Origin: Saccharibacillus qingshengii
GTDB lineage: Bacteria; Bacillota; Bacilli; Paenibacillales; Paenibacillaceae
Assembly: GCF_013185195.1 (NCBI RefSeq)
Contig: NZ_JAAZWC010000002.1
Location: forward strand, 281,144 to 345,143
Length of the DNA stretch: 64,000 nucleotides
Reading direction: 5' to 3'
Under the pieces are notes generated by a model that worked only from the letters and a program-made list of their open reading frames with translations, did not search any database and was not told the DNA's origin. The position numbers and the translations under genes were made by a program. Every line of letters starts with the position of its first letter. Position 1 is the first letter of the stretch. Of the stretch, positions 36,924-45,108 are shown piece after piece.

Positions 36924-38318
36924 ATGGCGGGAGTAAACAGACAAACGGCTTGGGTAATCCTGGTCTTGTTTCTGACGACAACGGTGTTGGCCGGATGCAC
37001 GCGTTCCGGTTCGCAGCTCGGCGAAACGGATTCCGGATCGGACAAGGACGGCGGCGGAGAACAGATTACGCTGCGCCTGACCGCATGGGGGGCACCCGAC
37101 GAAGTGGAGCCCTACAAGATCGCAATCAAGAAATTCGAGAGCGACCATCCGAATATCAAAGTGCAGCTGCAGCATATTGCGGCGGATTACGATACCAAGC
37201 TGACGACGATGGTGGCCGGCAACGACGTGCCCGACGTGGCGATGATGGAATCGGGCAGTATCGCTTATCCGCTGGCCGAGCAGGGCAAGTTCTACAATCT
37301 GCAGGATTTTCTGACCGACGATCCGGATCTCAACGCCGAGAGCCTGGTGCCGAATATTACCTATTCGCTGGAAGAAGGCAATATTATCGGCATCGCGCCC
37401 GGTCCGGAAACGTTCGGCCTGTTCTACAACGAAGATGCGTTCAAGGAAGCGGGCGTAGAGCCGCCGCCGTCGGATGCGAAAGACGCATGGACCTGGGAGG
37501 AATTCGTCGAGGTCGCCAAGAAGCTGACACTCGACAATCAGGGGCGCAATGCGGCGGACCCGAATTTCGATCCCAAGAATATCAAACAGTACGGCGTCAA
37601 TCTGGCGTCCTGGTGGGCCAGCTACAGCAACTTCGTCTACTCCAACGGCGGAGACTTCATTTCCGAAGACGGCAAGACGTTCGCGCTGAACCAGCCTGAA
37701 GCGGTGGAAGCGCTGCAGAATCTGGCGGATCTGGTCAATGTGCACCATGTCGCGCCTTCGCCGGTCCAGTCGAAGAATATTCCCGCAACCCACGTGGCCC
37801 TGCAAACGAAAAAGGTCGCCATGGCGATCGAAGGGCAGTGGGTCAGTTCCTCGCTGGCCAAATCCAATTTCAACTTTAACGTGGGCGTGCTGCCGGTCAT
37901 GAAAAAGCCGGTCACCACGGTCGTCTGCGCCATGTTCTCCATGTTCAAATCCACGGAACATCCGGAAGAATCGTGGGAACTGATGAAGGCGCTGATCGAT
38001 CCGGAGTCGTCGATCGACATGCTGACGGCGGGTACCTGGATGCCGGCAGAGCGGGACTGGTATACCGATCAAGCGCTGCTCGACCGCTGGACCAAAGACC
38101 AGGCGGCCCGTCCGTCCGGTTACCAGGGAGCCGTCATCGACATGCTGCTGGAGAACAGCCATCCGACGCCGACCGGCTACGTCAAGAACTTCAACAAGAT
38201 CATGGACGTCGTCACACCGGCGCTCGACAAAGTCTGGCTTGGTCAGCAGAGCGCCCAAGAAGCGCTGGACGGAGTCGCCCAGAAAGCCCAGGCACAGGTT
38301 CAGGGCCGCCGGGACTAA
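36924..38318 (+). CDS. Extracellular sugar-binding lipoprotein (family 1)
   Basis: This is the substrate-binding protein of the second importer. The 464-residue precursor has a hydrophobic signal sequence ending in lipobox LAGC, a Gly/Ser/Asp linker, and a family 1 binding-protein body (KKFESDHPNIKVQLQHI; LFYNEDAFKEAGVEPPP; AMAIEGQWVSSSL). GAGGGGGAACG precedes the start. It is the first gene of an operon with two permeases and a GH127 enzyme, so an arabinose-containing oligosaccharide is the likely cargo. Confidence 0.93.
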   Translation: MAGVNRQTAWVILVLFLTTTVLAGCTRSGSQLGETDSGSDKDGGGEQITLRLTAWGAPDEVEPYKIAIKKFESDHPNIKVQLQHIAADYDTKLTTMVAGNDVPDVAMMESGSIAYPLAEQGKFYNLQDFLTDDPDLNAESLVPNITYSLEEGNIIGIAPGPETFGLFYNEDAFKEAGVEPPPSDAKDAWTWEEFVEVAKKLTLDNQGRNAADPNFDPKNIKQYGVNLASWWASYSNFVYSNGGDFISEDGKTFALNQPEAVEALQNLADLVNVHHVAPSPVQSKNIPATHVALQTKKVAMAIEGQWVSSSLAKSNFNFNVGVLPVMKKPVTTVVCAMFSMFKSTEHPEESWELMKALIDPESSIDMLTAGTWMPAERDWYTDQALLDRWTKDQAARPSGYQGAVIDMLLENSHPTPTGYVKNFNKIMDVVTPALDKVWLGQQSAQEALDGVAQKAQAQVQGRRD

Positions 38319-38480
38319 GGCGCACAACAGATACGTTCCGCGCCGACAAGCGGAGATCGGGGAAGGGCAGGCCCTTCCTCCGGTTTCGCGCGACGTCCTG
38401 CAGATTCGACAAGAAGCGCTCCGGTACGGGTTCGGCCGCTGCCGTCCTGATCCGCGTGCGTACCGGATATGGAGGTCAAT

Positions 38481-39365
38481 ATGAGAAAAAGCTTGTTCTA
38501 CGGACTGCTGTTTACTTCGCCGGCTATCGTCGGATTCATTGTCTTTACATTGGGACCCATGATCGCGAGTCTGGTGCTCAGCTTCACGGATTATTCGGTG
38601 TTCAAAGACCGGACTTCGTTTATCGGCTTCGACAATTACGTCCGCATGTTCTCGGGCGCGGACGATTATTTCTATCCGTCGCTTGCGGCGACCTTTTACT
38701 TCGTCGTCCTGCGCGTTCCGGCCGTTATTGTTCTGTCGTTCTTTATTGCGCTGCTGCTGAATATGAACGTAAAAGGCAGAGCCTTTTTCCGCACCGTTGT
38801 CTATCTGCCCAGTATCGTGCCGGCCGTGGCTTCGGCCATGATCTGGATGTGGCTGCTCAATCCCGACCTGGGTCTGATCAATACGCTGCTGAATGCAGTC
38901 GGACTGCCGGGCAGTCTGTGGCTGTACGGAGAAAATTCCGTTGTGCCGGCTGTCGTGCTGACCTCGCTGTGGGGCATCGGAGGGACGGTCATCATTTTTC
39001 TCGCCGGTTTGTCGGGTATCCCGCGCCAGTATTACGAAGCGATCGACGTCGACGGGGGAGGCTGGTTCAGCAAGCTGCGGCATATCACGATTCCGCTCGT
39101 ATCGCCGACGATCTTTTTCAATGCGATCATGACCTTGATCGGTTCGATCCAGGTCTTCAACGAAGCGTATATTCTCACTCAGGGCGGACCGAATAACAAA
39201 AGCTTGTTCTACGTCTTCTACCTGTGGAGAACCGGTTTCCGGGACACGGAGATGGGATATGCCTCGGCGCTGGCCTGGGTGCTGTTCCTCGTGATCTTGT
39301 TCTTCACGTTCCTCGTGTTCCGCACGTCCAAGTCCTGGGTCTATTACGAAGGGGAGGGCCGCTGA
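38481..39365 (+). CDS. ABC sugar permease, MalF/UgpA type
   Basis: The 294-residue inner-membrane protein has six helices and the EAA loop IPRQYYEAIDVDGGGWFSKL. GGAGG lies six bases before the ATG at 38481. It follows the binding protein by about 160 bases without a clear terminator and overlaps the next permease gene by one base (TGATGA). Confidence 0.94.
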   Translation: MRKSLFYGLLFTSPAIVGFIVFTLGPMIASLVLSFTDYSVFKDRTSFIGFDNYVRMFSGADDYFYPSLAATFYFVVLRVPAVIVLSFFIALLLNMNVKGRAFFRTVVYLPSIVPAVASAMIWMWLLNPDLGLINTLLNAVGLPGSLWLYGENSVVPAVVLTSLWGIGGTVIIFLAGLSGIPRQYYEAIDVDGGGWFSKLRHITIPLVSPTIFFNAIMTLIGSIQVFNEAYILTQGGPNNKSLFYVFYLWRTGFRDTEMGYASALAWVLFLVILFFTFLVFRTSKSWVYYEGEGR

Positions 39366-40195
39366 TGAGATCGTCCAAGCTGTCGCTGACTTTTGCCTAC
39401 TTCATGCTGTCGCTGATTACGGTACTGTTTATCGGTCCGTTTCTGTGGCTGATCCGCAGTTCCTTGATGGATCTGTCGCAGATCTTCACGATGCCGCCGG
39501 AATGGATTCCCCGGCCCGTGCGCTGGGAAAACTTCGGCCGGGCGCTCACCGTACTGCCTTTCGGCACGTATTTCATGAACACGTTTACGATCACGATCTC
39601 CGTTATTATCGGCACGGTGGTTAGCAGCAGTATCGCGGCGTTCGGCTTCTCGCGTATCGATTGGCCCGGCCGCAATCTGGTCTTCGCCATCTTGATGTCC
39701 GCGATGATGCTGCCGGGTGCGGTGACGCTGATTCCGAGTTTCCTCGGGTGGCAGGCCCTGGGATTCTACGATACCTTTTACCCGCTGATCGTGCCTGCCT
39801 ACTTCGGCGGAGGCATCTTCAATATCTTCCTGCTGCGCCAATTCTATCTGACCATTCCGCGGGACTTCGACGAAGCCGCTTTCGTGGACGGTGCGTCTTA
39901 TTTTCAAATCTACCGCTCGATCATCTTCCCGCTCAGCCGCTCGGCGATTATCGTGGTGTCGCTGTTCTGCTTCCTGGCGACCTGGAACGATTTCATGGGC
40001 CCGCTGATCTATCTCAAAAGCGAGAATTTGTTTACGCTGGCGCTCGGACTCCAGATGTTCCAGGGGACGTATACGGCCCAGTGGGATCTGCTGATGGCGG
40101 CGTCCGCGGCGGTCGTGCTGCCGTGCGTCGTGGTGTTCCTGATCGGACAAAAATACTTTCTGGAAGGCATTACGCTGACCGGATTGAAAGGATAA
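39365..40195 (+). CDS. ABC sugar permease, MalG/UgpE type
   Basis: The 276-residue partner permease has six helices and the EAA loop FDEAAFVDGASYFQIYRSIIFP. Its ATG shares an A with the stop of the preceding gene, with GGGGAGGG upstream. The transporter's ATPase is not encoded here and is probably a shared MsmX-type protein. Confidence 0.94.
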   Translation: MRSSKLSLTFAYFMLSLITVLFIGPFLWLIRSSLMDLSQIFTMPPEWIPRPVRWENFGRALTVLPFGTYFMNTFTITISVIIGTVVSSSIAAFGFSRIDWPGRNLVFAILMSAMMLPGAVTLIPSFLGWQALGFYDTFYPLIVPAYFGGGIFNIFLLRQFYLTIPRDFDEAAFVDGASYFQIYRSIIFPLSRSAIIVVSLFCFLATWNDFMGPLIYLKSENLFTLALGLQMFQGTYTAQWDLLMAASAAVVLPCVVVFLIGQKYFLEGITLTGLKG

Positions 40196-40207
40196 AGGAG
40201 CGGACAG

Positions 40208-42046
40208 ATGATCACAACCGAAACGAAGATCAAACGGTGGGACAGCGTGCCGTTCACAAGCGTAAAGATCTGGGACAAATTCTGGCGGCCTAGGCTTGAG
40301 CAGGTTCGCAAGGTAACGGTTCCCGTCTGTCTGGATCAATGCGAGAAGACGGGGCGCCTCGACAATTTCATGAAAGCGTCCGGCCGGATGCCCGGGAAAT
40401 TCCGGGGGATGTATTACGACGATTCCGACGTGTACAAGGTGATCGAAGGCGCCGCCTATACGCTGATGCTGCAGCGGGATCCGGGACTTGAAGCCCGACT
40501 GGACGCGGAGATCGACGAGATCTGCGCGGCGCAGGAGCCGGACGGCTATCTGAATACCTACTACACGCTGAATGCGCCGGACCGCAAATGGACAGACATG
40601 GAGAAGCACGAAATGTACAACGCCGGCCATCTGCTGGAAGCGGCGGTCGCCTACCATGCAGCTACGGGAAAAAGAAAACTGCTCGATAGCGCCTGCCGGC
40701 TGGCCGATCATCTGGATCAACGGTTCGGTCCGGGCAAGCAGCATTGGGTCGAAGGCCACGAAGAGATCGAGCTGGCGCTTGTGAAACTGTACGGGGTTAC
40801 GGGCGAGGTGCGCTACCGGGAACTTGCGCTGTGGCTGCTGGAGGAGAGGGGCCAAGGCCGCGGCCAAGGCGAGATCTGGGACAATCCCGAGTGGGGACCG
40901 GCTTACTGCCAGGACGATGTGCCGGTAAGCGGGATTGAACGGGTTACAGGCCATGCCGTGCGGGCCATGTATCTATACACGGCGATGGCGGATCTCGCCC
41001 GCCTGTCCGGCGATTCCGCCTATATCGGGGCCCTTAAGCGGGTATGGGCGCATACGGCAGAACGGAATCTGTATCTAACGGGCGGGATCGGACCCTCGCG
41101 GCATAACGAAGGCTTCACGCACGATTACGACCTGCCCAACGAGAGCGCCTACTGCGAGACCTGCGCGGCAATCGGCATGGCCTTCTGGAACCATCGCATG
41201 AATCTGCTTTTCGGCGAAGGCAAATATGCCGACCTCGTCGAGACGGAGCTGTACAACGGGGCGCTGTCCGGTATCTCGCTCTCGGGCGACCGGTTCTTCT
41301 ACGTCAATCCGCTGGCTTCCCGGGGCGATCATCATCGGGTCGAATGGTTCGATACGTCCTGCTGTCCGACGAATCTGGTCCGCTTTCTGCCCGCTATTGG
41401 GCAGTATGCTTACGCCCAAAGCGATGACGGGATCACGATCAACCAGTATATCGGCGGCAAAGCCGACCTTGCGGCCGGCGGAGGACGCAGGGTAGAAGTC
41501 ACACAGGTCACGAATTATCCATGGGACGGAACGGTCGATCTGGGCATCGGCCCGGCCCAAACGTCCGAATTCACGCTGAGGCTGCGTCTTCCGGGCTGGT
41601 GCCGGAGCTATCGGCTGTTCGTCCGCGGGGAAGAGACGGCCGCGGTACCGTCAGACGGATACCTGGAGCTGCGCCGGATAGGGCGTCCGGGCGATCAGAT
41701 CCGGCTGGTGCTGGATATGCCGGTCGAGGGGGTGCGCGCGCGCCCGGAAGCTGCAGACAACCTCGGCCGCATTGCTCTTCGGCGCGGTCCGATCGTCTAC
41801 GCACTGGAAGAGCGGGACAATCCCGGACTGGCGTATGACGATTTCGTATTTGACCCGGTTCGGGCCGTCCGGGTCCTGCACGATCCCGACCTGCTGGGCG
41901 GCGTAACCGTACTGGAAGCGCAGAGCCGTATTCCGGGAGGGCCTGCTGTACGCTTTATCCCTTATTATGCCTGGGACAATCGCGAACCCGGGTTTATGCA
42001 GGTATGGGTAAAAGAAGAACCGGACATCGGTCTGTACCGTTTCTGA
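40208..42046 (+). CDS. Glycoside hydrolase family 127, beta-L-arabinofuranosidase-type
   Basis: GH127 enzymes remove beta-linked L-arabinofuranose using a zinc-bound cysteine nucleophile. The 612-residue protein keeps all ligands of the characterised Bifidobacterium enzyme (E338, C340, C417, C418): Glu317 and Cys319 in YCETCA, and Cys385/Cys386 in SCCPTN. The N-terminal alpha/alpha barrel (residues about 20-420; YYDDSDVYKVIEGAAY, HEMYNAGHLLEAAVAYH) is followed by beta-sandwich domains. There is no signal peptide, so it acts inside on imported oligosaccharides. It starts 12 bases after the permease gene. Confidence 0.93.
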   Translation: MITTETKIKRWDSVPFTSVKIWDKFWRPRLEQVRKVTVPVCLDQCEKTGRLDNFMKASGRMPGKFRGMYYDDSDVYKVIEGAAYTLMLQRDPGLEARLDAEIDEICAAQEPDGYLNTYYTLNAPDRKWTDMEKHEMYNAGHLLEAAVAYHAATGKRKLLDSACRLADHLDQRFGPGKQHWVEGHEEIELALVKLYGVTGEVRYRELALWLLEERGQGRGQGEIWDNPEWGPAYCQDDVPVSGIERVTGHAVRAMYLYTAMADLARLSGDSAYIGALKRVWAHTAERNLYLTGGIGPSRHNEGFTHDYDLPNESAYCETCAAIGMAFWNHRMNLLFGEGKYADLVETELYNGALSGISLSGDRFFYVNPLASRGDHHRVEWFDTSCCPTNLVRFLPAIGQYAYAQSDDGITINQYIGGKADLAAGGGRRVEVTQVTNYPWDGTVDLGIGPAQTSEFTLRLRLPGWCRSYRLFVRGEETAAVPSDGYLELRRIGRPGDQIRLVLDMPVEGVRARPEAADNLGRIALRRGPIVYALEERDNPGLAYDDFVFDPVRAVRVLHDPDLLGGVTVLEAQSRIPGGPAVRFIPYYAWDNREPGFMQVWVKEEPDIGLYRF

Positions 42047-42104
42047 AGCTGCGGACGCAAGCCTGGGCTTCCGAAGAGCGTGTCTTCGACATGCTCTCAT
42101 GGCT

Positions 42105-42217
42105 ACACTGAATTTCTCCCTCTGCCTTCTCCCTCCGGCTTATCGCTTTGCCCGGAATCAGAGTTTCTCGACGCGTTGAAGCCCGGCTCTCCAAGGGAGC
42201 CGGGCTTTTTTGTGGCT
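42105..42217 (+). repeat. Second copy of the terminator-bearing repeat unit
   Basis: ACTGAATTTCTCCCTC at about 42107 and TTTCTCGAC at 42163 are spaced much as in the 14.3-kb element, followed by a terminator hairpin AGCCCGGCTC-TCCAAG-GGAGCCGGGCT and six T. It probably also ends the GH127 operon. The small minus-strand frame through it is judged non-coding. Confidence 0.75.
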
Positions 42218-42240
42218 TGCGAATACAGGGCAGCCTGGTT

Positions 42241-43107
42241 TCAGCGTCCCATGGATGCGGATCGCTGAAGCTCGCGCAGTTCGCGCCAGCCGATCAAAGC
42301 GATATCTTCCTCCTCGATAACGCGCCGTACGTCGGGATCGAGGAAGAGGCGGTAGTCGTACAGGCGGTAAGGCCAGCTGTCGGTGATCGCTTTGAGCTCT
42401 TCCGTCTCCAGCGACGGGTGAAACAGAAGCTCCGTTACGCCCGGTTCCAGCCCGCGCAGCAGGCCGATCACATGGTCTCGGGCAAAATCGTAATCTTCGC
42501 CTTCGCGGTACGTGAACGGCAGCCCGATGACCCGATCGGGGTGCAGGACGCCTAGCTCTTTTGCGAGCGCCGCGATTTCCGCTTCGTCGCCGCTTGCGTA
42601 AGCGGGATGCTCGGAGAAGCGGACAGGCAGGTCGTATTCCGCGCCCAGTTCGATCAGCAGCCGATGATGCACATTGCGCAGGCTGCCCATATGGTTGTCC
42701 AGATGCGTCGGATCCACGCCGAGCCGCTGCGCCATTTCAATCTGGGCGACCATTTCGGCCCGGACGACGGCAGGATCCACATCCGGCATATAACCGGAAT
42801 CGGGCGGGAAATGTCCCTGTTCGTCGGTCAGCCTGCGGGCTTCGGCGCTCTGCAGCACCGGTCCCCATTTGTAGACTTCCCATTCGCTTGTCGAGGTCAG
42901 ATGTACGCCCACATCGAGCGCGGAATCGAGTACGGCGGCCCGGGCCGCTTCGGACGCCCACGGGCAGTTGACCATCAGCGTGGTCGAAGTGATCGCGCGT
43001 CGCTCCCACAAGTCGATGATCGCACGGTTGGTCGAGTGGCACATCCCGAAATCGTCGGCGTGGACGATCAGATGCCGGCGTTCGGTCCAGTTTTTCAGCG
43101 TAAGCAT
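42241..43107 (-). CDS. ChbG/YdjC-family carbohydrate deacetylase
   Basis: YdjC/ChbG enzymes remove acetyl groups from amino sugars or other oligosaccharides with a divalent metal. The 288-residue protein begins with the family signature LIVHADDFGMCHSTNRAI (metal Asp), followed by GVHLTSTSEW and THLDNHMGSL (metal His). The start at 43107 (MLTLKNW) has GGAG seven bases upstream; the frame is open farther 5' but is not family-like. It stands opposite to the surrounding glycan genes and may be divergently regulated with the GH5 gene. Confidence 0.88.
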   Translation of the reverse strand: MLTLKNWTERRHLIVHADDFGMCHSTNRAIIDLWERRAITSTTLMVNCPWASEAARAAVLDSALDVGVHLTSTSEWEVYKWGPVLQSAEARRLTDEQGHFPPDSGYMPDVDPAVVRAEMVAQIEMAQRLGVDPTHLDNHMGSLRNVHHRLLIELGAEYDLPVRFSEHPAYASGDEAEIAALAKELGVLHPDRVIGLPFTYREGEDYDFARDHVIGLLRGLEPGVTELLFHPSLETEELKAITDSWPYRLYDYRLFLDPDVRRVIEEEDIALIGWRELRELQRSASMGR

Positions 43108-43283
43108 AATAGGTCTCCGTTCTGTTCGTATTTCCGTCCGAAGTCTATTTGTTGACCGCGTTCGGTTCGTTCTTCTTCCATTATGCCCGCAAGCCGCTGC
43201 GAAAATCCAGCGCACCGCCGCAGAAGTCCGCAGACCCGGAATAATGTCCGTTGATCCGAAAAAAGAGTCCTTACTCTCTGCAT

Positions 43284-43297
43284 AGATAACGCTTACA
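43284..43297 (+). promoter_or_regulatory. Probable cre box upstream of GH5
   Basis: AGATAACGCTTACA matches 12 of 14 cre positions and lies about 70 bases before the GH5 start, in the divergent ChbG-GH5 interval. Confidence 0.5.
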
Positions 43298-43365
43298 ATT
43301 TGGAGGACTCCTGTCCAGCTGTCAACCGGGCAGGTCTACGTATCGAAGAATCGGGAGGGAAAGCC

Positions 43366-44997
43366 ATGTTCGGGAAAACGGATCGCTCGCTTGTCAAAGG
43401 GTTCCTGCGGGCGCAGGGAAACCGGATCGTCAACGGAGAAAACGAAGAGATCGTGCTTACCGGCTGGGGGCTCGGCAATTGGCTGTTGAGCGAAGGGTAT
43501 ATGTGGAGTACGCATCACGAACGCTTTGATCGCCCGAGGCGGATCGAAGCGGTGATTCGGGAACTGACGGGCGAAGCGTACGCGGAGACGTTCTGGACCA
43601 CTTTCCGGGAGCGTTATATTTCGCGGGAAGATATTCGCCAAATGGCGGAGCAGGGCTACAACTCGGTCCGCATTCCGTTCAACTGGCGGGTTCTGATGGA
43701 AGAAGGGCCGGACATCGTCTGGATCGAAAAAGGATTCGCCCTGATCGACCGCTGTCTGGACTGGTGCGAAGAATTCGGTCTGTATGCTTTTCTCGATCTG
43801 CACGGCGCGCCGGGCGGTCAGACGGGTGCCAATATCGACGACAGCCTCGACGATCGGCCGCGCCTGTTTACGGATGCGGACAGCCGCCGCAAAGCGATTG
43901 AATTGTGGAAAGAACTGGCCCGGCGGTACCGGGAACGCTGGATCGTCGGGGGGTATGACCTGCTGAACGAACCGCTGCGTCCGGGTCTTGTTCCCGATGG
44001 GCACGAATATCCGCTGGTGCAGAAGCTGGTGGAGTTCTATGACGAGACCGTTGCGGCGATCCGAGCAATCGACGAGCGCCATATGCTGTCGATCGAAGGG
44101 CATCATTGGGCCACGGATCCGGCGATTTTCTACAAAAGGTACGACAGGAACATGGTCATCCATTTTCACCGTTATGCCTGCATGCCGGGAGCGGAAGCTT
44201 ACGAAACTTATCTGAAGCTGTCGCAGCGCCTGGATCAGCCGCTGTGGCTCGGCGAGACGGGCGAGAATCTGCCGGAGTGGTACGCCGCCATGTATCCGCT
44301 GGCCGTCTCGCTCGGGATCGGATACAATTTGTGGCCGTGGAAAAAGATGGACTGCGACAATTCGCCTTATTCGATCGGGCGTCCGGAAGGCTGGAGCGAG
44401 CTGATCGCTTATCTGGAAGGCGGAGCGCATCCGGGATACGAACGGATGCATGAAATTTTCGACGATTATCTGGAGCGAATTGTTACGGCCAACTGCCGCT
44501 GCAATCCGGCGGTTTCCGCTTCCGTCTTCCGGAGGCCGGGCTGCGTGGTGCGGGGAACCGATTTCGACGAACAACCGGGCCGGGGCTTGTCGTTCAGCGG
44601 GCTCCGGCAGGAAGGCAATCTGTACGGATACCGGGCGGGTACCGGCATGGAGATTGTACCGCTGACCGACGATCCGCCGCCGAAGCGGTTTGTGTTCGAC
44701 TGCGGCTGGGACTTCCTCGGTCTCGCGCTCGAAAAAGAAGAATTTGCGGTGTATACGTTCACTTCCGTCGGTCACGGGATGTATGCGGAGATCGTCTGCG
44801 AAGCCGTGGAAGGGGAAGCGGAAATCGAGATCGAACAAGACGGGAGCGGAGCGGTAAAGCATCGGATCGACGGGGGTGGGGGAACGCAGGTCTGCATAGC
44901 GGAGCTGCAGGAAGCGTTCGAGACGAAGCTGAAGCTGCGCGCCGCGCACGGACGGCTGATCGTCCATACCGTTGCTGTCCGGGAAGGAGATCGCTAA
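43366..44997 (+). CDS. Glycoside hydrolase family 5-like protein
   Basis: The 543-residue protein has an N-terminal GH5 TIM barrel (residues about 15-390): GWGLGNWLLSEGYMW, the strand-4 motif YDLLNEPL with acid/base Glu202, and the nucleophile Glu297 in WLGETGEN. A C-terminal beta-rich domain of about 140 residues follows. There is no signal peptide, so it probably works inside the cell on oligosaccharides; the subfamily, and therefore the substrate (glucan, mannan, other), cannot be fixed by eye. GGAGGG precedes the ATG at 43366. Confidence 0.88.
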   Translation: MFGKTDRSLVKGFLRAQGNRIVNGENEEIVLTGWGLGNWLLSEGYMWSTHHERFDRPRRIEAVIRELTGEAYAETFWTTFRERYISREDIRQMAEQGYNSVRIPFNWRVLMEEGPDIVWIEKGFALIDRCLDWCEEFGLYAFLDLHGAPGGQTGANIDDSLDDRPRLFTDADSRRKAIELWKELARRYRERWIVGGYDLLNEPLRPGLVPDGHEYPLVQKLVEFYDETVAAIRAIDERHMLSIEGHHWATDPAIFYKRYDRNMVIHFHRYACMPGAEAYETYLKLSQRLDQPLWLGETGENLPEWYAAMYPLAVSLGIGYNLWPWKKMDCDNSPYSIGRPEGWSELIAYLEGGAHPGYERMHEIFDDYLERIVTANCRCNPAVSASVFRRPGCVVRGTDFDEQPGRGLSFSGLRQEGNLYGYRAGTGMEIVPLTDDPPPKRFVFDCGWDFLGLALEKEEFAVYTFTSVGHGMYAEIVCEAVEGEAEIEIEQDGSGAVKHRIDGGGGTQVCIAELQEAFETKLKLRAAHGRLIVHTVAVREGDR

Positions 44998-45012
44998 TCG
45001 GATCGAAAAAGC

Positions 45013-45043
45013 GGGGCACGGCGGAATTCCGCCGTGCCCCGTT
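45013..45043. terminator. Terminator between convergent GH5 and ABC exporter genes
   Basis: GGGGCACGGCGG-AATT-CCGCCGTGCCCC perfect stem; A and T flanks are moderate. Confidence 0.8.
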
Positions 45044-45108
45044 CTCGTCTTCGGTATGCCGAAGTGTCTGCGTATCCAAGCCTGGGCTTCACAGTCCGAA
45101 TCCCGGAT

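Noticed and set aside
42080..42268. Short frames on both strands around the second repeat copy
   Set aside because: They follow the repeat and terminator sequence and have no start signals.
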